Positions 23,773 through 31,528 of a DNA stretch of 32,492 nt are shown here, one piece after another. Source of the stretch: Flavobacteriaceae bacterium (lineage in GTDB: Bacteria; Bacteroidota; Bacteroidia; Flavobacteriales; Flavobacteriaceae); assembly GCA_947461425.1 (NCBI GenBank), contig CANHKZ010000013.1:1-32492 (forward strand). Reading direction: 5' to 3'. Under the pieces are notes generated by a model, which was not told the origin of the DNA, did no database searches, and worked only from the letters and a program-made list of their open reading frames with translations. The position numbers were made by a program, and so were the translations under genes. How positions within the stretch are numbered: position 1 is the stretch's first letter; each line of letters begins with the position of its first letter.

Positions 23773-24024
23773 ATGAAAAAAGGTATACACCCAGAAAATT
23801 ACAGATTAGTTGCTTTTAAAGACATGTCAAATGACGAAGTTTTTATTACAAAATCTACTGCTGATACTAAAGAAACTATCACTGTTGACGGTGTAGAATA
23901 TCCAGTTGTTAAAATGGAAATTTCTAGAACGTCTCACCCTTTTTACACCGGTAAATCTAAATTGATCGATACTGCAGGACGTATTGATAAATTCAAAACT
24001 AAATACGCGAAACACGCTAAATAA
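23773..24024 (+). CDS. rpmE2: 50S ribosomal protein L31 type B
   Basis: An 83-residue ribosomal protein bridging the two subunits near the central protuberance. The sequence opens [19 protein letters not shown] and contains [16 protein letters not shown], the type B pattern. It lacks the zinc-binding cysteines of type A L31, so this is the zinc-independent form. In many bacteria type B is induced on zinc limitation, but in Bacteroidota it is commonly the main copy. The gene has its own promoter, an unusually long leader and a strong terminator, so it is monocistronic. Confidence 0.97.
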   Translation: MKKGIHPENYRLVAFKDMSNDEVFITKSTADTKETITVDGVEYPVVKMEISRTSHPFYTGKSKLIDTAGRIDKFKTKYAKHAK

Positions 24025-24047
24025 TTTTAATTTGTTTCTTAGCATAT

Positions 24048-24075
24048 AAAGCCTCACCATTGTGAGGCTTTTTTA
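24048..24075 (+). terminator. Rho-independent terminator after rpmE2
   Basis: A 10-bp stem (AAAGCCTCAC / GTGAGGCTTT, 24048-24057 and 24062-24071) with a 4-nt loop runs into a T-rich tract. Confidence 0.88.
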
Positions 24076-24099
24076 TTTTTATCTGCATAGAAATCTTTG

Positions 24100-24107
24100 T
24101 AACTTTG
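24100..24107 (+). promoter_or_regulatory. Candidate -7 promoter element for the GlmU-like gene
   Basis: TAACTTTG matches TAnnTTTG exactly. It overlaps the TTG at 24105 and supports the ATG at 24135 as the real start. The -33 region is T-rich without a clear TTG. Confidence 0.5.
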
Positions 24108-24134
24108 AATTTTTATAACTTGAACTTTTTTCAA

Positions 24135-25310
24135 ATGAATTATATTCTTTTTGATGGTCCCGCTAGAAATGCTCTTTTACCTCTCAGTTTCACGCGTCCA
24201 GTTGCAGATATTTTAATTGGTATTTTGACGATTCGTCAAAAATGGGAGGCCTATTTAGGATCGACTACTACCACTCTGACTGAAGAATACCTTTCGGAAA
24301 AATTTCCGATGGTCGAAATGGAACACAATGTAATGATTAATGCCTCTTTTTTGCCTAATGCAAATTTGGTTGACATGGTTCAGAATTTAGAATCGAATCA
24401 AGCTATTTTTAAAGGAGATGAAGTGATTGCTTTTTATACCAATGAAGAGCAGGAAGAAGTTGATTTTGATACGTATGAAATTATAGAATTTTCAGATGAT
24501 TGTTTGACGGTTCAAAATACATGGGATATATTTTCTAAAAATGATGCGGCACTTCGTGCTGATTTTGAGTTAGTAACTCAAGATAGAAAATCGCAACCCA
24601 TGCCCAAGTCAGTAAATACAATTGCTCCCGAAAATATTTTTATAGAAGAAGGAGCTCAATTAGCGTTTGTTACTTTAAACGCCTCAACAGGGCCTATTTA
24701 TATTGGAAAAAATGCTGTAATCATGGAAGGATCCGTAATTCGTGGACCCTTTGCTTTGTGCGAAGGCGCAGTAGTTAAAATGGCAGCTAAAATTTACGGT
24801 GCAACTTCAGTGGGACCCTATTCTAAAATAGGAGGCGAAGTAAATAACGCTGTTTTATTTGCCAATTCTAACAAAGGTCATGAAGGATTTTTAGGAAATT
24901 CCGTTTTAGGTGAATGGTGTAATATTGGGGCTGATACTAACAATTCGAACTTGAAGAACAATTACGAAGAAGTAAAATTATGGAGTTATGAAACGGAAGG
25001 TTTTGCTAAAACCGGCTTACAATTTTGCGGTTTGATAATGGGAGACCACAGTAAATGCGGTATCAATACAATGTTTAACACTGGCACAGTTGTAGGGGTT
25101 AGCGCTAATATTTTTGGCAGTGGGTTTCCGCGTAATTTTGTTCCAAGTTTTTCTTGGGGTGGTGCTGCTGGATTTACAACCTATACAACAAGCAAAGCTT
25201 TTGCAACTGCCAAATTAGTCATGAGTCGTAGAAATGTTGATTTTGATGAAAAAGAACAAGCTATTTTAGAACAGGTTTTCGAGGAAACCAAAAAATGGAG
25301 AAAGGAATAA
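24135..25310 (+). CDS. GlmU-like putative sugar nucleotidyltransferase (NTP_transf_4 plus left-handed beta-helix)
   Basis: A 391-residue cytoplasmic protein of the Bacteroidota GlmU-like family. The N-terminal half begins MNYILFDGPARNALLPLSFTRPVADI, which replaces the usual LAAGxGTRMxP loop of sugar nucleotidyltransferases. The C-terminal half (about 170-340) has hexapeptide-repeat turns of a left-handed beta-helix (IYIGKNAVIMEGSVIRGPF, VGPYSKIGGEV) with a GlmU-like acetyltransferase-type core. It may make a sugar nucleotide for envelope glycans, but its substrate is unproven. An in-frame TTG at 24105 would add ten residues. The ATG is preferred because a TAACTTTG box covers that TTG and homologues start MNYILFD. 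A strong terminator follows. Confidence 0.85.
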   Translation: MNYILFDGPARNALLPLSFTRPVADILIGILTIRQKWEAYLGSTTTTLTEEYLSEKFPMVEMEHNVMINASFLPNANLVDMVQNLESNQAIFKGDEVIAFYTNEEQEEVDFDTYEIIEFSDDCLTVQNTWDIFSKNDAALRADFELVTQDRKSQPMPKSVNTIAPENIFIEEGAQLAFVTLNASTGPIYIGKNAVIMEGSVIRGPFALCEGAVVKMAAKIYGATSVGPYSKIGGEVNNAVLFANSNKGHEGFLGNSVLGEWCNIGADTNNSNLKNNYEEVKLWSYETEGFAKTGLQFCGLIMGDHSKCGINTMFNTGTVVGVSANIFGSGFPRNFVPSFSWGGAAGFTTYTTSKAFATAKLVMSRRNVDFDEKEQAILEQVFEETKKWRKE

Positions 25311-25327
25311 TAGGTATCTATACGTAT

Positions 25328-25357
25328 AAAAAACTCGCATTCATTGATGCGAGTTTT
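25328..25357. terminator. Bidirectional terminator between the GlmU-like gene and the kelch-sensor gene
   Basis: An 11-bp stem (AAAACTCGCAT / ATGCGAGTTTT, 25330-25340 and 25347-25357) with a 6-nt loop has T-rich tracts on both strands and lies between convergent genes. Confidence 0.85.
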
Positions 25358-25361
25358 ATTA

Positions 25362-26741
25362 TTATTTTATCTTTATAAAATGCTCTTTTAGTTTAATTTC
25401 TTTGACTCGTTTGTCATTAGGATTTTTACGGTATTCTATGATGTCATTTTCATTACAACCAGTAATTAAGCTAAGTTTAGTAGTTAAATTATTTAGTGTA
25501 TTTTCTCTTCGTTTAACCGTGCTTGTAAAATTTTCATTCAACTCATCTTGCTCAAACAGTCCATTCAAAGTATTTAAGGGAGTAAATTGGTGTTGGTTGG
25601 CAAGTAAGTAGGAAATTATTTTTAGTTCATTTTCATCAATAGAATCAATATTTTTTCTTTTATAAATCAATTCGTTTTTCTGGCTATCAAAAATCAAACT
25701 AGTGTAATCACTCATCATTGCTTTTATTTTGCTTTTAAAGAGCACAATAGAAAGTACAATGAGTAAACCTCCAATAGTTAGATACATAAATAAATTTAGT
25801 GATGGATTGGTTATAAACGTTTCTGAATTAATCGGGTTTTTAAGTATTTTATCAAGTTGGATTCGAATCACTTTGTTTTGACCAGTCGAGCTTAAATAGT
25901 GAAGCACTACTAATTCATTTGTTTTCTTATCAAAGTAAAATGATTTAACATTTATTAAAGAGGGTAAAAGATATTTTTTAATGGTATTCGCTTCAAAATC
26001 AATTTCTAATAATTTGTTATTAGCACCTCTAAACAGCAGGTATGCTTTTTTGCCATTTTGAAAATTAAAATATCCTTCTAATGCATTGTATTTTTGGTCA
26101 AATATACCTTCAATAGTCCATTTCATCGTTTTAAGGTCCAATTTCCAAACGTTGGAGTCAGATATTTCTTGTCCAAAATAAAAATTATCTGGATTCTCAA
26201 CAACTCCACCGAAAACATACAACTGATCTCCAATTAAAATTCGGTTTGCATCGCGACGAAGTGACGGACGTTTTTCACCAAAAGTTTGAACCACCATCCA
26301 TTCACGTGATTTGAAAACATATTTGGTTAGTAAATTTTTAAAAGTAAACAAACCATATCCTCCGAAGTAATAGATTTCGTTTTTGTAAACAAATCCAGCT
26401 GCGCCATATTGATTATGATGTAAAAAAGAATTGTCAATTCGAACTAACGAATCATTTCTCCACTCTAAAACAGGTCCACAACCATTATGTGTAAAATAAT
26501 TTTTTCCTTTGACTATGAATGAATTATAGCGAGAAATAATTTCAGGATAGTCAGTATGTTTGAGTCTGTTTGATTGGGTAGAAGAATTTTTGTAATAAAT
26601 TGAATCGTGTTCAATGACAACTCCGTTTAGAGTTTTGGCATCTTGAAATAGATAAAATTCACCTTTGTATAAATCTAATTGAGCTTTGCAATTAGTTGAA
26701 ATAAATAGAAAAAGTAAGCAAATACAAAATAGTCTATGCAT
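25362..26741 (-). CDS. Kelch-type beta-propeller membrane protein with C-terminal winged-helix-like domain (candidate one-component regulator)
   Basis: A 459-residue protein. The signal peptide (MHRLFCICLLFLFISTNCKAQ) is followed by a periplasmic region (22-312) with kelch-like blade motifs (YYFGGYG 124-130, YVFGGV 175-180) and repeated W/Y-rich strands such as NVWKLDLKTMKWTI. A single transmembrane helix follows (about 317-335), then a cytoplasmic domain (340-459). That domain's order (LIFDSQKNELIYK strands, ENELKIISYLLAN helix, STVKRRENTLNNLTTKL helix, VKEIKL end strand) resembles an OmpR/PhoB-type winged helix. This suggests a membrane-spanning sensor-regulator of reversed ToxR topology; the DNA-binding role is inference. 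An in-frame TTG at 26768 was rejected because it overlaps the -7 box. The gene has its own promoter inside the end of the upstream gene. Confidence 0.75.
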   Translation of the reverse strand: MHRLFCICLLFLFISTNCKAQLDLYKGEFYLFQDAKTLNGVVIEHDSIYYKNSSTQSNRLKHTDYPEIISRYNSFIVKGKNYFTHNGCGPVLEWRNDSLVRIDNSFLHHNQYGAAGFVYKNEIYYFGGYGLFTFKNLLTKYVFKSREWMVVQTFGEKRPSLRRDANRILIGDQLYVFGGVVENPDNFYFGQEISDSNVWKLDLKTMKWTIEGIFDQKYNALEGYFNFQNGKKAYLLFRGANNKLLEIDFEANTIKKYLLPSLINVKSFYFDKKTNELVVLHYLSSTGQNKVIRIQLDKILKNPINSETFITNPSLNLFMYLTIGGLLIVLSIVLFKSKIKAMMSDYTSLIFDSQKNELIYKRKNIDSIDENELKIISYLLANQHQFTPLNTLNGLFEQDELNENFTSTVKRRENTLNNLTTKLSLITGCNENDIIEYRKNPNDKRVKEIKLKEHFIKIK

Positions 26742-26765
26742 ATTTTTAAGTGTTTCAAATTTTCT

Positions 26766-26796
26766 CAAAAGTACTATTTTAATTACAATTTACAAA
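26766..26796 (-). promoter_or_regulatory. Promoter of the kelch-sensor gene
   Basis: On the minus strand TTTG (26796-26793), a 19-nt spacer and TACTTTTG (26773-26766) match the Bacteroidota consensus exactly. The -33 element lies in the last codons of the upstream 136-residue gene, so the sensor gene can be expressed independently. Confidence 0.72.
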
Positions 26797-27200
26797 TCGA
26801 CTGTTGGAATCGGTTGTAATTGATTGCGCACTTCATTAATAACGCTAATGAATTCGTATTTCAATTTTTTAGGAATGCGTTTTTCAATAATAGTATTATT
26901 TTTCAATACAATCTGTAAATGGAAGGTTTTAAAATCTAATGTATTTATCACCATAAAATTGATTATAAAAATGAGTATTGAAAATACCGAGAGTTCTAAG
27001 TTGAGGTATTGCAAACAAAATAAAGTAAATAAGAAATACCCAATTAAGAAACTTTTAAGTACAAATTCTCGGTGTTGAACGCTAATGTGAATTTTAGCGA
27101 CATCTTCATATTGAATTTGTTTTTTGTTTTTGGATTCGGGATTCAAAATGATGCCATGTGTTGCGATACAAATAATTGCTTTGGTGTCTTTTGAAATCAT
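26790..27200 (-). CDS. Hypothetical membrane protein with a two-helix hairpin
   Basis: A 136-residue protein I do not recognise as a named family. It has a strand-rich N-terminal part (8-42, AIICIATHGIILNP, VAKIHISVQHREFVL), two transmembrane helices (about 48-66 and 71-88), and a C-terminal part with strands and an amphipathic helix (FHLQIVLKNNTIIEKRIP, then KLKYEFISVINEVRNQL). Soluble strands split by a membrane hairpin are reminiscent of small bacterial PH-like membrane proteins, but this is only a shape resemblance. It lies 48 nt before the kelch-sensor ATG on the same strand. The upstream region is AT-rich without a clear promoter match. Confidence 0.7.
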   Translation of the reverse strand: MISKDTKAIICIATHGIILNPESKNKKQIQYEDVAKIHISVQHREFVLKSFLIGYFLFTLFCLQYLNLELSVFSILIFIINFMVINTLDFKTFHLQIVLKNNTIIEKRIPKKLKYEFISVINEVRNQLQPIPTVDL

Positions 27201-27490
27201 AAACTGTGGGGTTTTTTGGTTGGTGGTGGTATTGAATTAATTTTTTTGGTTTGATAATTGTAAAATTCTGAATTAGTTACTATCCTTTTTTAAATATCGT
27301 ACGAAACAATATTTTCTACTATTTTTAGTTACTCAAAACACTGATAATCAGATAGTTTTAAAAATTTTATTTTTTGTTTTTATTGATATTCGAGCCGATT
27401 TGTATTACTTAATTGCTAGTAATGTTCTATTTATTTCGCTTTGTAAGTAGGAATTGAGTTAAAAGAAAAAATAAAAACGCCTCCAATTAA
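27201..27490. other. Non-coding intergenic stretch
   Basis: The gap between the divergent membrane-protein gene and the ABC-F gene is 381 nt. No credible short ORF, tRNA or terminator hairpin was seen in this part. The only small structure noted is the 11-nt palindrome CTGATAATCAG at 27341-27351. The ABC-F promoter occupies the right-hand end. Confidence 0.6.
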
Positions 27491-27522
27491 TTGTAAACAA
27501 CAAGGGATTTGAATTATATTTG
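27491..27522 (+). promoter_or_regulatory. Promoter of the ABC-F gene
   Basis: TTG (27491-27493), a 21-nt spacer and TATATTTG (27515-27522) fit the Bacteroidota promoter. A short hairpin (GAGGTCA / TGACTTC, about 27538-27557) lies in the predicted leader of roughly 55 nt. Confidence 0.7.
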
Positions 27523-27581
27523 CGCCTTCCAAAAAGCGAGGTCAAAGATCTGACTTCCCCAATAAAAAAATCCACTACGCA

Positions 27582-29216
27582 ATGATTACAGTTAACGATA
27601 TTTCGGTGCAATTTGGCGGAACTACACTTTTTAGTGAGGTTTCTTTTGCTATCAATGAAAATGATAAAATTGCCTTAATGGGTAAAAATGGAGCTGGAAA
27701 ATCGACGCTTTTAAAGATAATCGCTGGACAAAGCAAACCTTCAACAGGTTCTATTTCCGCTCCTAAAGAAGCAGTGATTGCTTATTTGCCACAACATTTA
27801 TTGACCACTGATGGCGCTAGTGTAATGGAAGAAACGTCAAAGGCGTTTGGAGAAATATTCAAAATGAAAGCGGAGATTGACGAATTAAACGAGCAATTGA
27901 CTGTCCGTACGGATTATGAAAGTGATGCCTACATGAAGTTGATTGAACGAGTATCGGATTTGAGCGAGAAATTTTATGCCATTGAAGAAGTTAACTATGA
28001 AGCTGAGGTAGAGAAAATACTAATAGGTTTAGGATTTGTTCGTGAAGACTTTACGCGCCAAACTTCTGAGTTTTCTGGAGGTTGGAGGATGCGTATCGAA
28101 TTGGCTAAAATTTTATTACAAAAACCCGATTTGATTTTGTTGGATGAGCCAACCAATCATATGGATATTGAAAGTATTCAATGGTTAGAAGATTTCTTAG
28201 TTAACCAGGCTAAAGCGGTAGTCGTAATATCACATGACAAGGCTTTTGTAGATACGATAACAAATAGGACCATCGAAGTAACCATGGGGCGTGTTTATGA
28301 TTACAAAGCCAAATATTCTCATTATTTAGAACTGCGAAAAGACCGTCGTATGCACCAACAAAAAGCCTACGACGAGCAACAAAAAATGATTGCGGATAAT
28401 AGAGCGTTTATTGATCGTTTTAAAGGAACATTTTCTAAAACAGATGCTGTACAATCTCGAGTTAAGATGTTAGAAAAACTTGATATTGTTCAAGTAGACG
28501 AAGTCGATACATCGGCATTGAAATTGAAGTTTCCGCCAGCAGCTCGTTCAGGACAATATCCAGTAATTGTTAAAGAATTGTCTAAATCGTATGGTAATCA
28601 TGTAGTTTTTAAAGATGCTAATTTGGTTATTGAGCGCGGGCAAAAAGTTGCTTTTGTTGGAAAAAACGGGGAAGGCAAATCGACTATGATTAAAGCGATC
28701 ATGAAAGAAATTGGGATTGATAGTGGTACTATCGAAATTGGTCACAATGCCCAAATTGGTTATTTCGCTCAAAATCAAGCCGCTTTGTTAGATGGCAATG
28801 CGTCTATTTTTGAAACTATTGATGACATAGCTGTAGGCGATATACGAACCAAGATTAAAGATATTTTGGGAGCATTTATGTTTCACGGCGATGATGTAAC
28901 TAAGAAAGTCAAAGTGCTTTCTGGAGGAGAGAAGACGCGTCTAGCCATGATTAAATTATTGTTAGAACCGGTTAATTTATTGATTCTGGATGAGCCCTCG
29001 AATCATCTGGATATGAAAACCAAAGATATAATTAAAGACGCCCTGAAAGATTTTGACGGAACTTTGATCTTAGTATCGCACGACCGTGATTTCTTAGACG
29101 GTTTAGCCACAAAGGTCTTTGAATTCGGAAACAAAAGGGTAGTAGAACATTTTGAAGATATCGCTGGCTTCTTGGCGCACAAGAAAATGGAAAATCTTCG
29201 AGAAATCGAGAAGTAG
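27582..29216 (+). CDS. ABC-F family ATPase (ribosome-associated translation factor type)
   Basis: A 544-residue soluble protein with two ABC ATPase domains and no membrane segments, expected to act on the ribosome. The first domain has Walker A GKNGAGKST (34-42), signature FSGGWRMR and LLDEPTNHMD. The second has Walker A GKNGEGKST, signature LSGGEKTR and ILDEPSNHLD. The interdomain linker (about 240-320, with basic ELRKDRRMHQQKAYDEQQ helices) corresponds to the P-site tRNA interaction motif. Its size and conserved features fit housekeeping YbiT/Uup/EttA-like proteins. The exact paralogue cannot be assigned by eye, so no symbol is given. It is preceded by a good promoter and followed by an inverted repeat before the next gene. 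Confidence 0.93.
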   Translation: MITVNDISVQFGGTTLFSEVSFAINENDKIALMGKNGAGKSTLLKIIAGQSKPSTGSISAPKEAVIAYLPQHLLTTDGASVMEETSKAFGEIFKMKAEIDELNEQLTVRTDYESDAYMKLIERVSDLSEKFYAIEEVNYEAEVEKILIGLGFVREDFTRQTSEFSGGWRMRIELAKILLQKPDLILLDEPTNHMDIESIQWLEDFLVNQAKAVVVISHDKAFVDTITNRTIEVTMGRVYDYKAKYSHYLELRKDRRMHQQKAYDEQQKMIADNRAFIDRFKGTFSKTDAVQSRVKMLEKLDIVQVDEVDTSALKLKFPPAARSGQYPVIVKELSKSYGNHVVFKDANLVIERGQKVAFVGKNGEGKSTMIKAIMKEIGIDSGTIEIGHNAQIGYFAQNQAALLDGNASIFETIDDIAVGDIRTKIKDILGAFMFHGDDVTKKVKVLSGGEKTRLAMIKLLLEPVNLLILDEPSNHLDMKTKDIIKDALKDFDGTLILVSHDRDFLDGLATKVFEFGNKRVVEHFEDIAGFLAHKKMENLREIEK

Positions 29217-29221
29217 GTTTT

Positions 29222-29306
29222 ATCAAAACATAGCACCTTTGTTCTGTTTGAATCATTCCTTATAAAAATTATCCTTATTTTTACCCTTAAGTAAAGGTGT
29301 TTTGAT
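29222..29306 (+). repeat. Interrupted inverted repeat ending at the hydrolase start codon
   Basis: ATCAAAA (29222-29228) and CACCTTT (29234-29240) pair perfectly with AAAGGTG (29293-29299) and TTTTGAT (29300-29306). This gives 14 bp with a 5-nt bulge on one side and a 52-nt loop. The right arm ends two bases before the ATG of the alpha/beta hydrolase and would cover its ribosome-binding region. Confidence 0.55.
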
Positions 29307-29308
29307 CT

Positions 29309-29995
29309 ATGGATAATACAAAAATTTCAGTTTATTTCATGCCTGGATTAGCGGCTAGTTCGTTGATTTTTGAGCGTATTGTCTTAAATGAATCGCTTTT
29401 TGAAGTCCATCTTTTGGATTGGGAATTACCAATTGGTGACGAGTCATTACCAGATTATGCCAAACGAATGGCTAAAAAAATTACTGCTCCCAATCCCGTT
29501 TTGATAGGTGTTTCTTTTGGCGGAATTTTAGTACAAGAAATGGCAGCCTTTTTACATCCTAAAAAAGTGATAATTATTTCGAGTGTGAAATCAAATATAG
29601 AATTTCCCCGCCGAATGAAAATTGCTAAAACTACTAAAGCCTATAAATTAATTCCCACCTCTGTTTTTTCAAATATTGAAAAATTGAGTGCGTTTTCTTT
29701 TGGAAAATCCATAGCACAGCGATTGAAACTCTATGAAAGGTATCTTTCAATTCGGGATGTTCATTATTTAGATTGGGCAATTGAACGTGTTGTATTGTGG
29801 GATAGAACCCAAGTGGATCCCAGAGTAATTCATATTCACGGTGATGCCGATGAGGTATTCCCTTTACTTAATATCAAAGATTGCATACTAGTAAAAGGCG
29901 GGACTCACGTTATGATTTTAAGTAAATTCAAATGGCTTAACGAAAATTTACCTGCCATTATTATGGGAACATTTTCTGTTGGTTCTAAAAATTAA
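29309..29995 (+). CDS. Alpha/beta hydrolase
   Basis: A compact 228-residue cytoplasmic hydrolase. The oxyanion region is FMPGLAAS (10-17). The nucleophile elbow GVSFGG places Ser69. The acid is Asp179 or Asp181 in HGDADEVFP, and the catalytic His is His200 in KGGTHVMIL. All triad elements are present, so it should be active. The cap region is short (about 100-160), and the substrate, probably an ester or thioester, is unknown. It lies 92 nt after the ABC-F gene and 10 nt before the lytic transglycosylase gene, with which it is probably co-transcribed. An inverted repeat immediately precedes its start codon. Confidence 0.87.
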   Translation: MDNTKISVYFMPGLAASSLIFERIVLNESLFEVHLLDWELPIGDESLPDYAKRMAKKITAPNPVLIGVSFGGILVQEMAAFLHPKKVIIISSVKSNIEFPRRMKIAKTTKAYKLIPTSVFSNIEKLSAFSFGKSIAQRLKLYERYLSIRDVHYLDWAIERVVLWDRTQVDPRVIHIHGDADEVFPLLNIKDCILVKGGTHVMILSKFKWLNENLPAIIMGTFSVGSKN

Positions 29996-30005
29996 GAGTA
30001 AATAA

Positions 30006-30911
30006 ATGAAAAAAGGAACAAACAACATTCACAAACCAATACTATTAATAGGAATAGTAGTAATTAGTAGTCTATTTATTTTTGCATCTAAATTAGAATT
30101 ACCAGCTGATTGGATAACGCGGTTTAATCCCAATTATTTTCCTGCTCAAATCGATTTTGCAGGAGAATCAGTCCCTTTGCAGATTGCAGATGTTCAAGAA
30201 CGTTTGGATAGAGAATTATTGGTTAACAAGCATTTGAACGCTTCAACATTATTAATTTTAAAAAGAGCGCGTCGAGCATTTGCAGTTATTGAGCCCATTT
30301 TAAAGAAAAATGGAATTCCAGACGATTTTAAATATGTTGCGGTGATTGAAAGCGGTTTGCTAAATGTAGTTTCTCCAGCAGGTGCCAAAGGAATTTGGCA
30401 ATTTATGCCAGACACAGCTAAAGAAATTGGTTTAGAAGTAAATGAGAATATTGACGAACGGTATCATTTGGAAAAAGCAACCGAGGCGGCCTGCACTTAT
30501 TTTTTGAAAGCAAAAGGGAAATTTGGCAACTGGACTTTAGCGGCAGCATCATACAATGCCGGTGGTATGGGAATCAAAAAGCAATTGGAAATTCAAAAAG
30601 TAACTAATTACTATGATTTACTATTGAATGATGAAACGTCTCGATATGTATTTCGTATTTTGGCACTGAAACAAATTATGCAACATCCTGAGCAGTATGG
30701 TTTTTTAATTACTAAAGAAGAACAATATAAAATTGTGAAAACCAAGAAAATTGTTATTGATAGCAGCGTGACTGATTTAACAAATTTGGCAATCCAACAA
30801 GGTATCAATTACAAAGTTTTGAAAATTCATAATCCGTGGTTGCGAACTACAAAGATGGTTAACCCAACGAATAAAAAATACGAATTGGAAATTCCTTTGG
30901 AAGGATATTAA
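30006..30911 (+). CDS. Lytic transglycosylase (SLT domain, MltD-like, no LysM)
   Basis: A 301-residue envelope enzyme expected to cleave the MurNAc-GlcNAc bond of peptidoglycan with 1,6-anhydro product formation. An N-terminal membrane anchor or uncleaved signal lies at 11-28. The SLT domain spans about 95-215, with catalytic Glu115 in AVIESGLLN followed by SPAGAKGIWQFMPDTAKEIG and the ASYNAGG motif. The C-terminal 70 residues contain a YKIVKTKKIVIDSS segment and end ELEIPLEGY. Standard LysM repeats seen in MltD are not obvious, although the TNLAIQQGINYKVLKIHNPWL stretch has a LysM-like rhythm. It follows the hydrolase by 10 nt and ends at a strong terminator. Confidence 0.92.
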   Translation: MKKGTNNIHKPILLIGIVVISSLFIFASKLELPADWITRFNPNYFPAQIDFAGESVPLQIADVQERLDRELLVNKHLNASTLLILKRARRAFAVIEPILKKNGIPDDFKYVAVIESGLLNVVSPAGAKGIWQFMPDTAKEIGLEVNENIDERYHLEKATEAACTYFLKAKGKFGNWTLAAASYNAGGMGIKKQLEIQKVTNYYDLLLNDETSRYVFRILALKQIMQHPEQYGFLITKEEQYKIVKTKKIVIDSSVTDLTNLAIQQGINYKVLKIHNPWLRTTKMVNPTNKKYELEIPLEGY

Positions 30912-30945
30912 AAAAAAAGAGGCGATGTTAATCGCCTCTTTTTTT
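30911..30945. terminator. Bidirectional terminator between the lytic transglycosylase and TPR genes
   Basis: An 11-bp stem (AAAGAGGCGAT / ATCGCCTCTTT, 30916-30926 and 30931-30941) with a GTTA loop is flanked by A-runs on the left and T-runs on the right. It lies between convergent genes. Confidence 0.88.
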
Positions 30946-30948
30946 GTT

Positions 30949-31464
30949 TTATATTTTCTTCATTTGTTCTTTCATCATGGTGATCTGTTCTTTCAGCATG
31001 TTTTGTTTGTCAAGCTTTTTAGCTTCGTTTAATAAAGAAGTAGCTTCTAATTTTCTTCTGCGAGACATTGCAATACCTGCCAAGTTTAGTTTGGCTACAG
31101 CCAAATCCATGTCCATAGACAATCCCAACTCAATGGCTTTTTTAAAATATTTTTCTGATTGATTGATGTTGGTTTGGGACAACATGATACCATGCAAGTA
31201 ATTAAAGTAGCCTTGTTGTTTTTGGATCAAAGCTCCTTCTGGATTTTTTATTTTATCCAACCATTTTTTAGCACCTTCAAAATCTTGTTTTCTAAGCTTT
31301 AAAAAAGCCAATAAAATGAATTCGTTTTTGAAATATAAAAAAATAGGAATAAAACTTAGTACTAACAGGAAGATCCCGTTTCCGATGTTACTTTCAGTAA
31401 ATTGCCAAATGCCAGTAGTGACCATAAGTCCGGCAAGGATTAGTTTGATATTTTTGTGAAACAT
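30949..31464 (-). CDS. TPR-containing membrane protein
   Basis: A 171-residue protein with two N-terminal transmembrane helices (about 7-22 and 30-46), followed by a soluble helical region with tetratricopeptide-like repeats. One is at 84-117 (GYFNYLHGIMLSQTNINQSE, then YFKKAIELGL) and one at 121-152 (AVAKLNLAGIAMSRRRKLEA). The tail is charged and Met/Lys-rich. It probably presents a protein-binding helical domain at the inner membrane; no partner can be named. A TATCTTTG box on the minus strand (31487-31494) may be its -7 element. It is divergent from rpmH and appears monocistronic. Confidence 0.8.
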   Translation of the reverse strand: MFHKNIKLILAGLMVTTGIWQFTESNIGNGIFLLVLSFIPIFLYFKNEFILLAFLKLRKQDFEGAKKWLDKIKNPEGALIQKQQGYFNYLHGIMLSQTNINQSEKYFKKAIELGLSMDMDLAVAKLNLAGIAMSRRRKLEATSLLNEAKKLDKQNMLKEQITMMKEQMKKI

Positions 31465-31486
31465 AATTGATTTAAATTTATGATTG

Positions 31487-31494
31487 CAAAGATA
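31487..31494 (-). promoter_or_regulatory. Candidate -7 promoter element for the TPR membrane protein
   Basis: The minus strand reads TATCTTTG, matching TAnnTTTG, 22 nt before the ATG. No TTG is at the standard upstream distance. Confidence 0.45.
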
Positions 31495-31528
31495 GTAAAA
31501 GGATTTAAAAATATTTTTATAAAACTAC

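Noticed and set aside
24105..24134. TTG start extending the GlmU-like protein by ten residues
   Set aside because: The TTG lies inside a TAACTTTG -7 box, and the family normally starts MNYILFD, which is the ATG at 24135.
26742..26768. TTG start extending the kelch-sensor protein by nine residues
   Set aside because: It overlaps the -7 element TACTTTTG, and the ATG at 26741 begins a good signal peptide.
27201..27581. Possible small RNA or short gene in the largest intergenic gap
   Set aside because: No hairpin with a T-run, no plausible ORF and no conserved-looking structure apart from a short palindrome and the ABC-F promoter.
27582..29216. ABC-F protein as an antibiotic-resistance (ribosome protection) determinant
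   Set aside because: Its linker length and overall features fit housekeeping ABC-F factors, and no resistance context or regulatory leader peptide was found.
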